A DNA stretch of 64,000 nucleotides from Rummeliibacillus suwonensis (lineage in GTDB: Bacteria > Bacillota > Bacilli > Bacillales_A > Planococcaceae): NCBI RefSeq assembly GCF_007896435.1, contig NZ_VCBL01000001.1, positions 124,001 to 188,000 on the forward strand. The letters run 5' to 3'. The position numbers and the translations under genes are program-made. The notes below the pieces were generated by a model. That model was given only the letters and a program-made list of their open reading frames with translations, ran no database searches and was not told the DNA's origin. Each line of letters starts with the position of its first letter. Within the stretch, counting starts at the first letter, position 1. Positions 1 through 8,842 of this stretch are shown piece by piece.

Positions 1-66
1 TAAAATAGTTAAAAAGATCAATGTAGATAAAGGGCCTTTCCAATTGCTTGTAAGGGGGAAAGAAGA

Positions 67-750
67 ATGACGAAAATACTTATCGTAGACGATGAACAAG
101 ATATGAGAAATTTAATTGATGTGATGTTGCGCCAATCTGGATTTCAATCACTTCAAGCAAATGGAGGGCAAGAAGCACTTAAACTATTAAAAGAACAGCA
201 TGTGGATTTAGTGATTTTAGATGTCATGATGCCGCAAATGGATGGTTTTACCGTATGTAAGGAAATGAGAAAAGTTACTGCTGTACCGATTATTTTCTTG
301 ACAGCCAAGGATGCGAATGAGGACAAGGTAAAGGGACTAACGATGGGTGCTGACGATTATGTTGTAAAACCTTTTTCATCATCAGAGCTAGTAGCACGGA
401 TACAGGCTGTACTTCGTAGAACTGAAGGAGAAGTTATAGAAGAGCCTCAAAAAATGATTGTTAAGGGCCCCATTGAGCTAGACGATGTTTCGCGGAAAGT
501 TTATGTACAAGGAAAGGTAATCCCATTAACGTTAAAGGAATTTGAGATTTTGCGTTTATTTATGAACAATGAAAACGTTGTTTATACGCGTGATCAACTA
601 TTAGAAATCATTTGGGACTTGCATTATAGCGGTGGTACAAGAACCGTTGATACACATATTAAAACTTTACGCTTGAAATTAGGTGATGAAGCGGGAAAGT
701 TTATACAAACAGTTTGGGGATTGGGGTATCGATTTGAGGTTTCAAAATGA
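67..750 (+). CDS. OmpR/PhoB-family response regulator
   Basis: This is the DNA-binding output half of a two-component system. A receiver domain (about residues 1-115) has the acidic pair near residues 9-10, the phospho-acceptor Asp52 in the LDVMMP motif and the conserved Lys in VVKPF. A winged-helix domain (about 130-225) ends in the usual GLGYRF motif. The 227-residue length is normal for the family. A strong ribosome site (AAGGGGGAAAG) precedes the ATG. The downstream kinase start overlaps this stop by 4 bases, so the two are translationally coupled and very likely cognate. The stimulus cannot be read from the sequence. Confidence 0.95.
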   Translation: MTKILIVDDEQDMRNLIDVMLRQSGFQSLQANGGQEALKLLKEQHVDLVILDVMMPQMDGFTVCKEMRKVTAVPIIFLTAKDANEDKVKGLTMGADDYVVKPFSSSELVARIQAVLRRTEGEVIEEPQKMIVKGPIELDDVSRKVYVQGKVIPLTLKEFEILRLFMNNENVVYTRDQLLEIIWDLHYSGGTRTVDTHIKTLRLKLGDEAGKFIQTVWGLGYRFEVSK

Positions 751-2138
751 AGAAATTATCCACTAGAATTTGGACAGTAATTGTGGCTTTTTTAGCGCTT
801 ACCGTATTATTTATGTATGTTTTTACAGACTTCCTTTATGAAGGGCTTTATGTGAAAGACGCTGAAAATTCAATGGTTGAAATTGGCGAAAAGTTGTCAA
901 CAATGTATAAAGGCGGCAAAGTAACAGATGACTTCATCGCAAAGATTGAAAACTATAATGAGTACTCCAACATGAATGTCTTTGCAGTCCGAAATCCTAG
1001 AGAACTAAGTGCGTGTGTACCATTTGATATCGACTATGATACATTAATCGGCGCAGATGAAAGACAGCAACTTTTGAAGGGGAAAACGATTACCAAAAAA
1101 GGTTATGAGGAGCGCTTTGATCGTCAAGTGATCTCAGTGATTATTCCATTGACAGATCAACAGCGACTGGAAGGCATTATCTATATTTACTTCCCACTTG
1201 CCAAAATAACAGAAATGGCTTCAAAAGAAGTCTTTATCTTATTAGGCAGTGCAGCCATTTTTATTTTCTTGATCGGATTTGGTGTATTTAAAGGTATCAA
1301 GCATATTATGAAACCATTAAAAGAATTACAAAACGCAGCAGAAAAAATGGCGGAGGGGGATTATGAAACACGCGTTGAAGTGAAATCTAAAGATGAAATC
1401 GGTCAGCTCTCTCAAACTTTCAATAAAATGGCTACTTCGATTCAGCAAGAAGATGAAGCGCAGAAGCAATTTTTAGCTACTGTTTCCCATGAATTGCGAA
1501 CACCGATTAGCTATGTGAAAGGATATGGTGAAGCATTGGAGCACGGTTTTATCGAAGAATCCAAAAAACAAGAAACCATATCTCTCATTGTCCGTGAAGC
1601 AAATCGATTAGAAAAATTAACAAATGAGCTATTACAGTTATCAAGAGCTGTCAATCAAACGGAATCCGTCACTTTATATCCGTTACCACTGGCTGAAACA
1701 ATGCGGGAAGTTGTGCAAATTACAGAGCAACAAGCAAGTCGGAAAGCAATTCGTATACGTGCAGAAATTGATGAGGAAATTATTATTAATGCAGATGAGG
1801 AAAAAATAAAACAGATTTTGATCAATCTAATTGAAAACGCTCTTCGCTATTCTGAAGAAGGAACTGAAATGATTCTAAGCTCAAAGAGAGAAGAGAATAT
1901 GGCCATTATTACAGTACAAGATCATGGTATGGGAATTCCAACTGAAGATTTACCGCATATAACTGAACGATTCTATCGAGTCAATAAAGCTCGTAGTAGA
2001 AGTGATGGTGGTAGCGGTCTAGGGCTATCTATTGTGGATCAACTTGTAAAATACCATAAAGGAATATGGCATATTAACAGCGAATTAGGTATCGGAACGA
2101 CTGTGACGATACAAATACCAATATTAGAGGAGTTTTAG
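747..2138 (+). CDS. Membrane sensor histidine kinase (HAMP-HisKA-HATPase)
   Basis: Partner kinase of the preceding regulator. It has an N-terminal membrane helix (about 8-30), an extracytoplasmic sensor segment (about 31-165), a second helix (about 166-188) and a HAMP linker. The HisKA motif SHELRTP has His248 as phospho-acceptor. The ATPase shows the N box (NLIENALRYS), DHGMGIP and GGSGLGLS. At 463 residues it is typical of a classic sensor kinase. A lipoprotein gene follows 2 bases after the stop, so the three form an operon, and the lipoprotein may belong to the sensed envelope process. The ligand is unknown. Confidence 0.94.
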   Translation: MKKLSTRIWTVIVAFLALTVLFMYVFTDFLYEGLYVKDAENSMVEIGEKLSTMYKGGKVTDDFIAKIENYNEYSNMNVFAVRNPRELSACVPFDIDYDTLIGADERQQLLKGKTITKKGYEERFDRQVISVIIPLTDQQRLEGIIYIYFPLAKITEMASKEVFILLGSAAIFIFLIGFGVFKGIKHIMKPLKELQNAAEKMAEGDYETRVEVKSKDEIGQLSQTFNKMATSIQQEDEAQKQFLATVSHELRTPISYVKGYGEALEHGFIEESKKQETISLIVREANRLEKLTNELLQLSRAVNQTESVTLYPLPLAETMREVVQITEQQASRKAIRIRAEIDEEIIINADEEKIKQILINLIENALRYSEEGTEMILSSKREENMAIITVQDHGMGIPTEDLPHITERFYRVNKARSRSDGGSGLGLSIVDQLVKYHKGIWHINSELGIGTTVTIQIPILEEF

Positions 2139-2140
2139 TC

Positions 2141-2632
2141 ATGAAAAAAGTATTAATTAGTTTAGCGGTAGCGGCAGGGGTACTTGCAGGCTGTAACAAT
2201 ACAGATACATCTAAAACAGATGATTCGACATCGCAAAATGAAGGAACTACGGTTGAAGTAAAAGTAGATATCCAAACACCTGAAAAAGTAGAAGTTGGAA
2301 AAGACGTAAAATTGATTGCTCATGTGACACAAGGCGGAAAAAATGTAGATGATGCTGATGAAGTAAAATTTGAAGTTTGGGAATCAGGTGACCGTGATAA
2401 TGGCAAAATGTTTGAAGGAAAATTAGACAAGGACGGTCTCTATCAGGCAACAACTAAATTTGATCATGATGGTGTTTATTATATGTATGCACATACAACA
2501 GCTCGAGGCTTACACACCATGCCGAAACAAAAAATCATTGCAGGAAATCCCGATATGAGCAAAGTTAAAAAAGACACGGATGATGGAAGCATGAATATGG
2601 ATATGGACGATTCTGCAAAAGATGATCATTAA
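2141..2632 (+). CDS. YtkA/FixH-like surface lipoprotein
   Basis: A 163-residue predicted lipoprotein. The signal peptide ends in the lipobox LAGC, so Cys17 should be lipidated and the protein anchored outside the membrane. After a Thr/Ser-rich spacer there is a beta-rich domain of the YtkA/FixH type, with features such as DADEVKFEVW and DGVYYMYAHTTARG. The tail is Met/Asp/His-rich (MNMDMDD, DDH), which would suit metal binding, but that is an inference. It is the third gene of the two-component operon. The family is often found near copper or cytochrome oxidase genes, but no such neighbour is present here. Confidence 0.85.
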   Translation: MKKVLISLAVAAGVLAGCNNTDTSKTDDSTSQNEGTTVEVKVDIQTPEKVEVGKDVKLIAHVTQGGKNVDDADEVKFEVWESGDRDNGKMFEGKLDKDGLYQATTKFDHDGVYYMYAHTTARGLHTMPKQKIIAGNPDMSKVKKDTDDGSMNMDMDDSAKDDH

Positions 2633-2791
2633 TCGATAGAGTGAAATTTCATCTAGTCGGGAATTCCTTTCCTTATAGGATGTTAGTTGAACCAAACAGG
2701 TATATACAGGCAGTTGTTCTTCCATTTCTCTGGCTTTTATTGGATTTTTGAAGATGGGATATGATTGCCTGTTATTCGAGATAAAAATAAC

Positions 2792-2855
2792 TTGCGACTA
2801 AAAAGTGATTAGTGTAAAATAAATGACCAGATGACCAAAAAGGTTTTTTGGTCAT
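2792..2855 (+). promoter_or_regulatory. tetR promoter with overlapping operator
   Basis: A good sigma-A promoter, TTGCGA (2792-2797), 17-base spacer and TAAAAT (2815-2820), is followed immediately by AAATGACC and then a perfect inverted repeat. Its arms are ATGACCAAAAA (2831-2841) and TTTTTGGTCAT (2845-2855). The repeat lies at the expected start of transcription, so it is best read as the autoregulatory operator of the TetR protein. With the following T-run it could also form a weak terminator. Confidence 0.65.
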
Positions 2856-2886
2856 TTTTATAAGACGAAAGTGGGTGAGAACCAAC

Positions 2887-3456
2887 ATGGACCGGAAACA
2901 AGAGATTCTAGAAGCAGCATACAAATCCTTTTCCCTTTTTGGATACAAAGCAACAACAATGGATCAAGTAGCGAAAATCGCAAACGTTGGAAAAGGTACA
3001 ATCTATACTTTTTTTGAAAATAAGGAAATCCTTTTTCAAGAAATTGTCCTTAGAATGATTTCTGAGATGATATTGGCAGCAGAAAAAGAAATTGTACCGA
3101 ATTGTCCATTTCAAGAAAATGCACATAATGTTCTCATGAAAATCTTACAATTTAGAGAAGTACACCAACTTTATGCGAAATTAGTAGAAGAAGAAAAAGA
3201 ACTTCGTACACCTACTGTTAAAACAATGTTGGCGCGTGTGGAAAAAGAAATTGTCTCCTATATTGCGGAAAAAATAAATATCGCTATCGATAAGAAAGAA
3301 TTACGTCCCTGTGATTCAGAACTTGTAGCATATCTGTTATTTAAAGCGTATATTGGATTTGTAGCTGATTGGAGTGCAACGCATGATTCGGAATTATCCG
3401 AAGAAAGAATCGCAGCATTGTTTCGCAATACTATTTTAAGAGGTCTCTTACCATGA
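2887..3456 (+). CDS. TetR/AcrR-family transcriptional regulator
   Basis: A 189-residue repressor. The N-terminal helix-turn-helix (about residues 5-50) has the family signature ATTMDQVAKIANVGKGTIYTFFENKE. The rest is the all-helical ligand-binding domain. The start is the ATG at 2887, behind GTGGGTGAG; an upstream TTG at 2848 would run back through the operator and is unlikely. It sits 67 bases upstream of a YhgE/Pip gene, the same pairing as yhgD-yhgE in Bacillus subtilis as I recall it. Similar TGAC/GTCA inverted repeats precede both genes, so it probably represses both. Confidence 0.9.
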   Translation: MDRKQEILEAAYKSFSLFGYKATTMDQVAKIANVGKGTIYTFFENKEILFQEIVLRMISEMILAAEKEIVPNCPFQENAHNVLMKILQFREVHQLYAKLVEEEKELRTPTVKTMLARVEKEIVSYIAEKINIAIDKKELRPCDSELVAYLLFKAYIGFVADWSATHDSELSEERIAALFRNTILRGLLP

Positions 3457-3472
3457 GTCTTTTTTTATAGAA

Positions 3473-3501
3473 AAATGACTGATTGACGAAATTAGTCATT
3501 T
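3473..3501 (+). promoter_or_regulatory. Second TetR-type operator, before the YhgE gene
   Basis: An inverted repeat with arms AAATGACT (3473-3480) and AGTCATTT (3494-3501) lies just upstream of the ribosome site of the YhgE/Pip gene. The AAATGAC half-site matches the one at 2821-2827 upstream of tetR, suggesting the same repressor binds both. Confidence 0.5.
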
Positions 3502-3523
3502 AGTTTTAAAGGAGGAGTAAATC

Positions 3524-5995
3524 GTGATTAAAGCAGAATGGAGCAAAATCTTTCATTCTAAAAAAATATTAGTTGCTATAATTGCTGTTTTATTTGTCCC
3601 TGTCATTTATGCTGGTATGTTCCTTTGGGCATTTTGGGATCCTTATGCACACTTAGATCAACTGCCAGTGGCTGTCGTCAATAATGACGAAGGTGCCACA
3701 ATTGACGGTGAGAATAAGCAACTTGGTGACGATCTTATAAAGAATTTAATCGATAGCAAAGAATTTAAATTTAAAGAAGTATCGCAAAATAAAGGAAGTA
3801 AAGGATTGGAAAAGCGTGATTACTATATGGAAATTGTCATTCCAAAAGATTTTTCAAAAAATGCAAGTTCTATACTAGAAGACAATCCTGAACAAATGAA
3901 AATTATTTATAAACCAAATGAAGGCTATAACTTCTTAAGTGGGCAAATTGGTAATTCAGCAGTAGAATTGGTCCGCAAAGAGGTAAACAAACAAGTATCA
4001 GCAACTTATGCCGAAACATTATTCGCTAACATAAAGAAAATGGGGAATGGTTTCGGAGACGCCGCTGATGGTGCAGGTAAACTAGCAAATGGTGCTGGTA
4101 AGCTTGATAAAGGAGCCAATCAATTAAATGATGGTATTCAATCTGCCAAAGATGGTGCAACAAAGTTAGCGGATGGGGTAACATCAGCAGCAAAAGGCTC
4201 GAATGATTTAAAAAATGGTATTGATTCAGCGGCAACAGGGGCTGGTCAATTAAATGATGGAGCATCATCAGCAAAAACAGGCTCTGAAGATTTACAAAAC
4301 GGTATCAAATCAGCTAAAAGCGGTTCCAGTCAATTACAAACAGGTTCAGCTGATTTAAAAAAGGGAACGGCAACGTTTGTTTCTGGACTTGAAGGGAATA
4401 CAACGAAAATTAATGCATTAAATAATGGAGCGCAACAAATAAATACTAGCGTTGGTACATTAAGTGCTAGTTTAGGTAAATTGGCTCCGGGTGCCAGTCA
4501 AGTATCAGCAGGTGTTTCACAATTAGTTGATGGTTTAGGTGAAATGCCAAAACAAATTTCATCTTTACAAACGGGTGTTGCCAGTCTTAATAGTGGCGCA
4601 ACTGATTTAACAAAAGGGACACAGTCGCTTGCAGCCGGAACAGAACAATTAATCACCCAAATTAAAGCGATGAATCTTCCAGAAGAGCAAGAAAAAGCAT
4701 TACTTGCAACTGCAACAGCTATCAATACAGGCGCTGCTAATGTTAATGAAGGTGCAAACAAGCTAAGTGCTGGTACAACACAACTAAATCAAAGTGTTGC
4801 CAACATGAATGCACCTGCTTCAAAAGATTTAACAGATTTAAAAGAGGGCGCTGCGCAAGTATCGACAAATTTAGATAAGATGAATACATCTGTTGCCAAC
4901 CAATTAGCCCCTGGAACAAAGCAATTGGCAGCAGGTACCAAAGAACTAGCTTCTAAATGGAGTGCTTCCGTAGAAGGTGCCAAAAAATTAGATGCGGGAG
5001 CTGGAAAATTAAATACAGGTCTTGTTTCGCTTAATGGTGGTTTAGGACAATTACAAAATGGATCTAGTCAATTAGCAACAGGTCTAGGCACATTAAGTAA
5101 TGGTACTCAATTTCTAGTAACTGGTCTTGGACAATTACAAACAGGATCAGGACAACTAGCAACTGGCTTAAATACATTAAATAATGGAACACAATCATTA
5201 GTAAGTGGAGCCTCACAACTTGCGGATGGTTCAAAACAACTTGTGGATGGTACAACAGAATTGAAAAATGGAGCCGGCACGCTACAAGGAAAATTAGCAG
5301 ATGCACATGATACAGCATCAAGTGTCAATGCAACCCAAAAAACATATGATATGGTCGGTGAGCCTGTTGATGTAGAGAAACAAGAAATCAACAAGGTACC
5401 AAACTATGGTACAGGATTTGCTCCATACTTTATCTCACTTGGCTTATTTGTAGGCGCATTATTAATCTCTATTGTATTCCCATTAGTGGAACCAGCGATA
5501 AAACCTAAAAATGGCTTCGCATGGTTTGCAAGCAAAACGGCTATATTAGCAGTGGTTGGTTTAATCCAATCATTAATCGTTGTTATAATCGCATTATTTG
5601 CCTTGAAAATCGAAGTTGCTAATGTGGGAGCATTTATCTTGATGGTATTAATCACAAGCTATGCATATCTAGCTTTGATCCAAGCGTTAGTTTCGCTATT
5701 TGATAATCCAGGACGATTCCTAGCTCTTGTTATTCTTATACTTCAACTAACGACAAGTGCAGGTACATTCCCATTAGAAGTGATACCGAAATTTTTACAA
5801 GGATTTAATAGATTCTTACCAATGACTTATTCAGTTCAAGGCTTCAAAGCGGCTATTTCAACAGGTGATATGGGCTTCTTTGGTATGAATAGTGGAATCT
5901 TATTCATATATATGGTCGTATTCTTAGGGATTAGCTGCGGCTATTTTGTATTACTTTATACAAAACGCCACTCAAGAGAAGCAGAAGCAAAATAA
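3524..5995 (+). CDS. YhgE/Pip-family membrane protein
   Basis: An 823-residue membrane protein. One N-terminal helix (about 15-38) is followed by a conserved extracytoplasmic region. Then comes a long repetitive segment (about 170-600) built on the pattern L..GA..L..G with many Gly, Ala, Ser and Asn residues. Five or six membrane helices sit at the C-terminus (about 630-815). This is the architecture of the YhgE/Pip (phage infection protein) family, related to the EsaA component of type VII secretion. The start is GTG at 3524 behind AAAGGAGGAG. Regulation by the upstream TetR protein is likely. The precise function of the family is not known; export or cell-envelope roles are guesses. Confidence 0.92.
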   Translation: MIKAEWSKIFHSKKILVAIIAVLFVPVIYAGMFLWAFWDPYAHLDQLPVAVVNNDEGATIDGENKQLGDDLIKNLIDSKEFKFKEVSQNKGSKGLEKRDYYMEIVIPKDFSKNASSILEDNPEQMKIIYKPNEGYNFLSGQIGNSAVELVRKEVNKQVSATYAETLFANIKKMGNGFGDAADGAGKLANGAGKLDKGANQLNDGIQSAKDGATKLADGVTSAAKGSNDLKNGIDSAATGAGQLNDGASSAKTGSEDLQNGIKSAKSGSSQLQTGSADLKKGTATFVSGLEGNTTKINALNNGAQQINTSVGTLSASLGKLAPGASQVSAGVSQLVDGLGEMPKQISSLQTGVASLNSGATDLTKGTQSLAAGTEQLITQIKAMNLPEEQEKALLATATAINTGAANVNEGANKLSAGTTQLNQSVANMNAPASKDLTDLKEGAAQVSTNLDKMNTSVANQLAPGTKQLAAGTKELASKWSASVEGAKKLDAGAGKLNTGLVSLNGGLGQLQNGSSQLATGLGTLSNGTQFLVTGLGQLQTGSGQLATGLNTLNNGTQSLVSGASQLADGSKQLVDGTTELKNGAGTLQGKLADAHDTASSVNATQKTYDMVGEPVDVEKQEINKVPNYGTGFAPYFISLGLFVGALLISIVFPLVEPAIKPKNGFAWFASKTAILAVVGLIQSLIVVIIALFALKIEVANVGAFILMVLITSYAYLALIQALVSLFDNPGRFLALVILILQLTTSAGTFPLEVIPKFLQGFNRFLPMTYSVQGFKAAISTGDMGFFGMNSGILFIYMVVFLGISCGYFVLLYTKRHSREAEAK

Positions 5996-6030
5996 TAAAA
6001 AAGATAAAATGGATTCGCTTATAAATTTGA

Positions 6031-6058
6031 GACCAGAAATTTTTCTGGTCTTTTTTTA
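6031..6058 (+). terminator. Rho-independent terminator after the YhgE gene
   Basis: A perfect 9-bp stem, GACCAGAAA / TTTCTGGTC, with a 2-base centre is followed by seven T residues. Confidence 0.85.
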
Positions 6059-6071
6059 TCATTTAAGTTAC

Positions 6072-6106
6072 TTGACATAATTTAATAACTAAAATAAAGT
6101 TAGTTA
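6072..6106 (+). promoter_or_regulatory. Promoter with embedded palindromic operator
   Basis: TTGACA (6072-6077), a 17-base spacer and TAAAGT (6095-6100) form a sigma-A promoter. The inverted repeat TAACTAA (6086-6092) / TTAGTTA (6100-6106) spans the spacer and -10 box, where a bound repressor would block polymerase. No regulator gene lies next to it, so the binding protein is unknown; MarR/HxlR-type is a guess from the dyad size. Confidence 0.55.
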
Positions 6107-6200
6107 CTAAAAGTAAGCTAAAAGAAGTCATTTTTTTGAGCGTTTTGAACATAGAATGTTTATAGAACAATCGTAAAAGAGAAAATAGAGGTGGGATATC

Positions 6201-7232
6201 ATGGAGTTTGGCATATATACATTAGCTGATATTGAAACTAATCCACAAACTGGAAAAACAGTATCAGCCAAAAAACGAATTCAAGAAATACTAGCAGCGG
6301 CAAAATTGGCAGATGAACTAGGATTACAAATCGTTGGGGTTGGGGAACATCATCGTTTAGATTATGCGGTTTCTTCTGTCCCAGTTATACTAAGTGCTAT
6401 TGCTCAGCAAACTAAAAATGTTCAGTTAATCAGTACTACAACTGTATTAAGTACAGTTGATCCAGTTCGATTATACGAAGATTTTGCAACATTAGATTTA
6501 CTTTCTGATGGTCGTGCTGAAATCATGGCTGGTAGAGGGGCATTTATCGAATCTTTTCCTTTATTTGGCTACGACATCAAGCATTATGATGAATTGTTTG
6601 AAGAACATTTAGAGCTTTGGCAAAGATTAAATAAAGAAGAACGGCTCAGCTGGCACGGTAATTTTCGAGCACCATTAGAGAATGCAGAAATTTCTCCACG
6701 TGCAACAAAGGAAATCCCGACATGGATCGGTGTTGGGGAAACACTAGAAAGCGCGAGGAGAGCCGGACGATTTGGTACAGGTTTAGCACTTGTGATACTT
6801 GGTGGAAATCCACAGTACTTTCTTCCACTGATCGAAGCTTATAAACTAGAATTTATCGCTGCAAAACATCCAATAGAAAACTATAAAGTGGCTATAACTG
6901 GTCATGGCTTTTTTGCGGAGGATGGTCAAAAAGCTCGTGATGAATTTTATGCTTATTATAGAAACTATTGGGGAAATGTCAATAAACAACACGGTATGGC
7001 TTTTCATATGGATCGTGAAGATTTTGAAAAGGCGACGAGTCCCAACACACCGCTATTTGTAGGAAGTCCAGATGAGATCGTTGAGAAAATCCTGAAACAA
7101 CATGAGTTATTTGAACATACTAGGTTTTTAGCACAATTAGACATTGGAGGACAGCCATTTGAAACGGTTGCTCGGTCTATTGAATTATTAGCGTTAGAAA
7201 TTATGCCGAAAGTCAATCAATATATAAAATAA
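6201..7232 (+). CDS. Luciferase-like (LLM class) flavin-dependent oxidoreductase
   Basis: A 343-residue TIM-barrel monooxygenase of the bacterial luciferase family, expected to use reduced flavin in the cytoplasm. The N-terminal EFGIYTLADI strand, the VGEHHRLDYAVSS motif and the GRAEIMAGRGAFIESFPLFG segment are characteristic of the group-2 LLM enzymes. The substrate cannot be inferred. Translation starts at ATG 6201 behind GAGGTGGG. The gene stands alone between a terminator and an intergenic gap, with its own operator-bearing promoter, which suggests inducible expression, perhaps by a reactive compound. Confidence 0.9.
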   Translation: MEFGIYTLADIETNPQTGKTVSAKKRIQEILAAAKLADELGLQIVGVGEHHRLDYAVSSVPVILSAIAQQTKNVQLISTTTVLSTVDPVRLYEDFATLDLLSDGRAEIMAGRGAFIESFPLFGYDIKHYDELFEEHLELWQRLNKEERLSWHGNFRAPLENAEISPRATKEIPTWIGVGETLESARRAGRFGTGLALVILGGNPQYFLPLIEAYKLEFIAAKHPIENYKVAITGHGFFAEDGQKARDEFYAYYRNYWGNVNKQHGMAFHMDREDFEKATSPNTPLFVGSPDEIVEKILKQHELFEHTRFLAQLDIGGQPFETVARSIELLALEIMPKVNQYIK

Positions 7233-7545
7233 TTCAGTTTGTAGTTTGGGAGAAAATAATCTCTCTTTAATGATGTATTAGCCATTGTATCAACTTTGTG
7301 AACATCCTCTAGCTTAAAAATTTGTTCTTATTATAGGTCTCGGCTATATAGGAAATTGCTAATGATTGTTATCAAACACAACTTTCATACTTAGTGAGCA
7401 CATAAAAAAGCGGAAAGAGTTGTTCAGGCTCTTCCCGCTTTTTTGTGTAAGCGATTTACTTATAAGTTCATCATCTGCGGTTCAGACAGTGATGAGGAGT
7501 GAGTAATCAACTAAATGGATTTTTTATGAAACATTTAGGAAAAGA
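7233..7545. other. Intergenic gap, nothing coding seen
   Basis: This 313-base stretch holds one terminator near 7405-7445. I see no open frame with a ribosome site on either strand. Confidence 0.6.
7405..7445. terminator. Terminator hairpin, possibly bidirectional
   Basis: AAAAAGCGGAAAGAG pairs with CTCTTCCCGCTTTTT (one mismatch) around a 9-base loop. A-run and T-run flanks would let it serve the oxidoreductase gene on the plus strand and yhfH on the minus strand. Confidence 0.75.
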
Positions 7546-7671
7546 TTAAAGGCTGTTACAATGCTCGCAAGTGTTAGTGTAGCACTCACTTTGTTCTTCG
7601 ATTTTTTCACCACATTCTGAACAGTGTTTGTCAGGTAAGTTTTTGAAAAACTCGACAACATTTTCTAACAC
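7546..7671 (-). CDS. yhfH: YhfH-family small zinc-ribbon protein
   Basis: A 41-residue protein on the minus strand. GTG start at 7671-7669 is preceded at 8 bases by GGAGGGA. The product begins MLENVVEFFKNLPDK and carries two Cys pairs, CSEC and CEHC, about 15 residues apart with another Cys between, consistent with a small zinc ribbon. Size, the EFFKNLP motif and its place next to lplJ match the YhfH family, which lies near yhfJ (lplJ) in Bacillus subtilis as I recall. The function is unknown. Confidence 0.8.
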   Translation of the reverse strand: MLENVVEFFKNLPDKHCSECGEKIEEQSECYTNTCEHCNSL

Positions 7672-7721
7672 AGAGAATCCCTCCTTGTTGGTTCTGTTAT
7701 ATTACTGTTTCTTTATTGTGT

Positions 7722-7751
7722 ATTGTATTATAACACGAACACATATGTCAA
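7722..7751 (-). promoter_or_regulatory. Candidate yhfH promoter
   Basis: On the minus strand, TTGACA (7751-7746), an 18-base spacer and TACAAT (7727-7722) lie upstream of the yhfH ribosome site. A TATAAT just upstream of the -10 box is an alternative. Confidence 0.5.
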
Positions 7752-7810
7752 TACAAAATTTCAATTTTAAGTTAAAATAATGGATGACTTATATTTTAGG
7801 AGTGAAAGAT

Positions 7811-8803
7811 ATGTATTTTATTGATAATAAGGGAATCACTGATCCACGCATTAACTTAGCGATTGAGGAGTATGCGTTAAAAACGTTAAATGTTGAAAAA
7901 GATTCTTATCTACTTTTTTATATCAACCAACCTTCAATCATTATAGGAAGAAACCAAAATACGATTGAAGAGATTAATACAGATTATGTGGAAAAAAATA
8001 ATATTATTGTTGTTCGTCGTTTATCTGGTGGTGGGGCTGTTTATCATGATTTAGGAAATTTAAATTTTAGCTTTTTAACAAAAGATGATGGTGAATCTTT
8101 CCGGAACTTTAAAAAGTTCACACAACCTGTAGTAGATGCGATGAAAAATTTAGGCATTGATTCTGAATTATCTGGTCGAAATGATATTCTTGCAGAAGGA
8201 CGTAAAATATCTGGAAATGCTATGTTCACTACAAAAGGACGTATGTTTAGTCATGGTACGCTAATGTTCGATTCTAATATAGATTCAGTTGTGGCTGCAT
8301 TAAAGGTGAAAAAAGAAAAAATCGAATCAAAAGGGATTAAATCCGTTCGCTCTCGTGTAGCAAATATTGCAAATTTCATGGAAGAACCTATTACGATCGA
8401 GGAATTTAAAATGGAAATATTAAAATCCGTTTTTAGCGGAGAAGAGAATATTCAATATTACGAGCTAACAGAAGAAGATTGGGACCATATACACAAATTA
8501 TCTGAAGAACGTTATCAACAATGGGATTGGAATTACGGTCAATCGCCGAAATTTAATGTTCAACGTACGAAGAAATTCTCTTCTGGATTTATCGATTTAC
8601 GTTTAGAAGTAAACAGGGGTATGATGGAACAAGTACGTATCTTCGGTGACTTCTTTGGTGTAGGGGATATGGCAGATATCGAAAATGCACTGAAGGGTAA
8701 AAGATATGAGCCTCATGAGATTTCTCAAGCTATCCAAAATATAGATGTTTCTACATACTTTGGAGGCGTTTCAAAAGAAGACTTTATCAAACTGATTTAT
8801 TAG
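7811..8803 (+). CDS. lplJ: Lipoate-protein ligase
   Basis: A 330-residue ATP-dependent ligase that attaches free lipoate to lipoyl domains (GcvH and the 2-oxoacid dehydrogenase E2 subunits). The core motifs RRLSGGGAVYHDLGNLNFSF (about residues 68-87) and KISGNA bind lipoyl-AMP. The sequence closely follows Bacillus LplJ from its first residues (MYFIDN). The start at 7811 is set by the ribosome site TTTTAGGAGTG; an ATG 27 bases upstream lies before that site and would not use it. Synteny with yhfH upstream and lcfB downstream supports the assignment, although the Bce module has been placed in between. Confidence 0.95.
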   Translation: MYFIDNKGITDPRINLAIEEYALKTLNVEKDSYLLFYINQPSIIIGRNQNTIEEINTDYVEKNNIIVVRRLSGGGAVYHDLGNLNFSFLTKDDGESFRNFKKFTQPVVDAMKNLGIDSELSGRNDILAEGRKISGNAMFTTKGRMFSHGTLMFDSNIDSVVAALKVKKEKIESKGIKSVRSRVANIANFMEEPITIEEFKMEILKSVFSGEENIQYYELTEEDWDHIHKLSEERYQQWDWNYGQSPKFNVQRTKKFSSGFIDLRLEVNRGMMEQVRIFGDFFGVGDMADIENALKGKRYEPHEISQAIQNIDVSTYFGGVSKEDFIKLIY

Positions 8804-8842
8804 TTCCATGTGCAATGCACATAAAAGATGGAGGGTGACAGA

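Noticed and set aside
4026..5394. Several antisense frames opposite the YhgE gene
   Set aside because: They are shadows of the repetitive Gly/Ala/Asn/Ser coding region and have no start signals.
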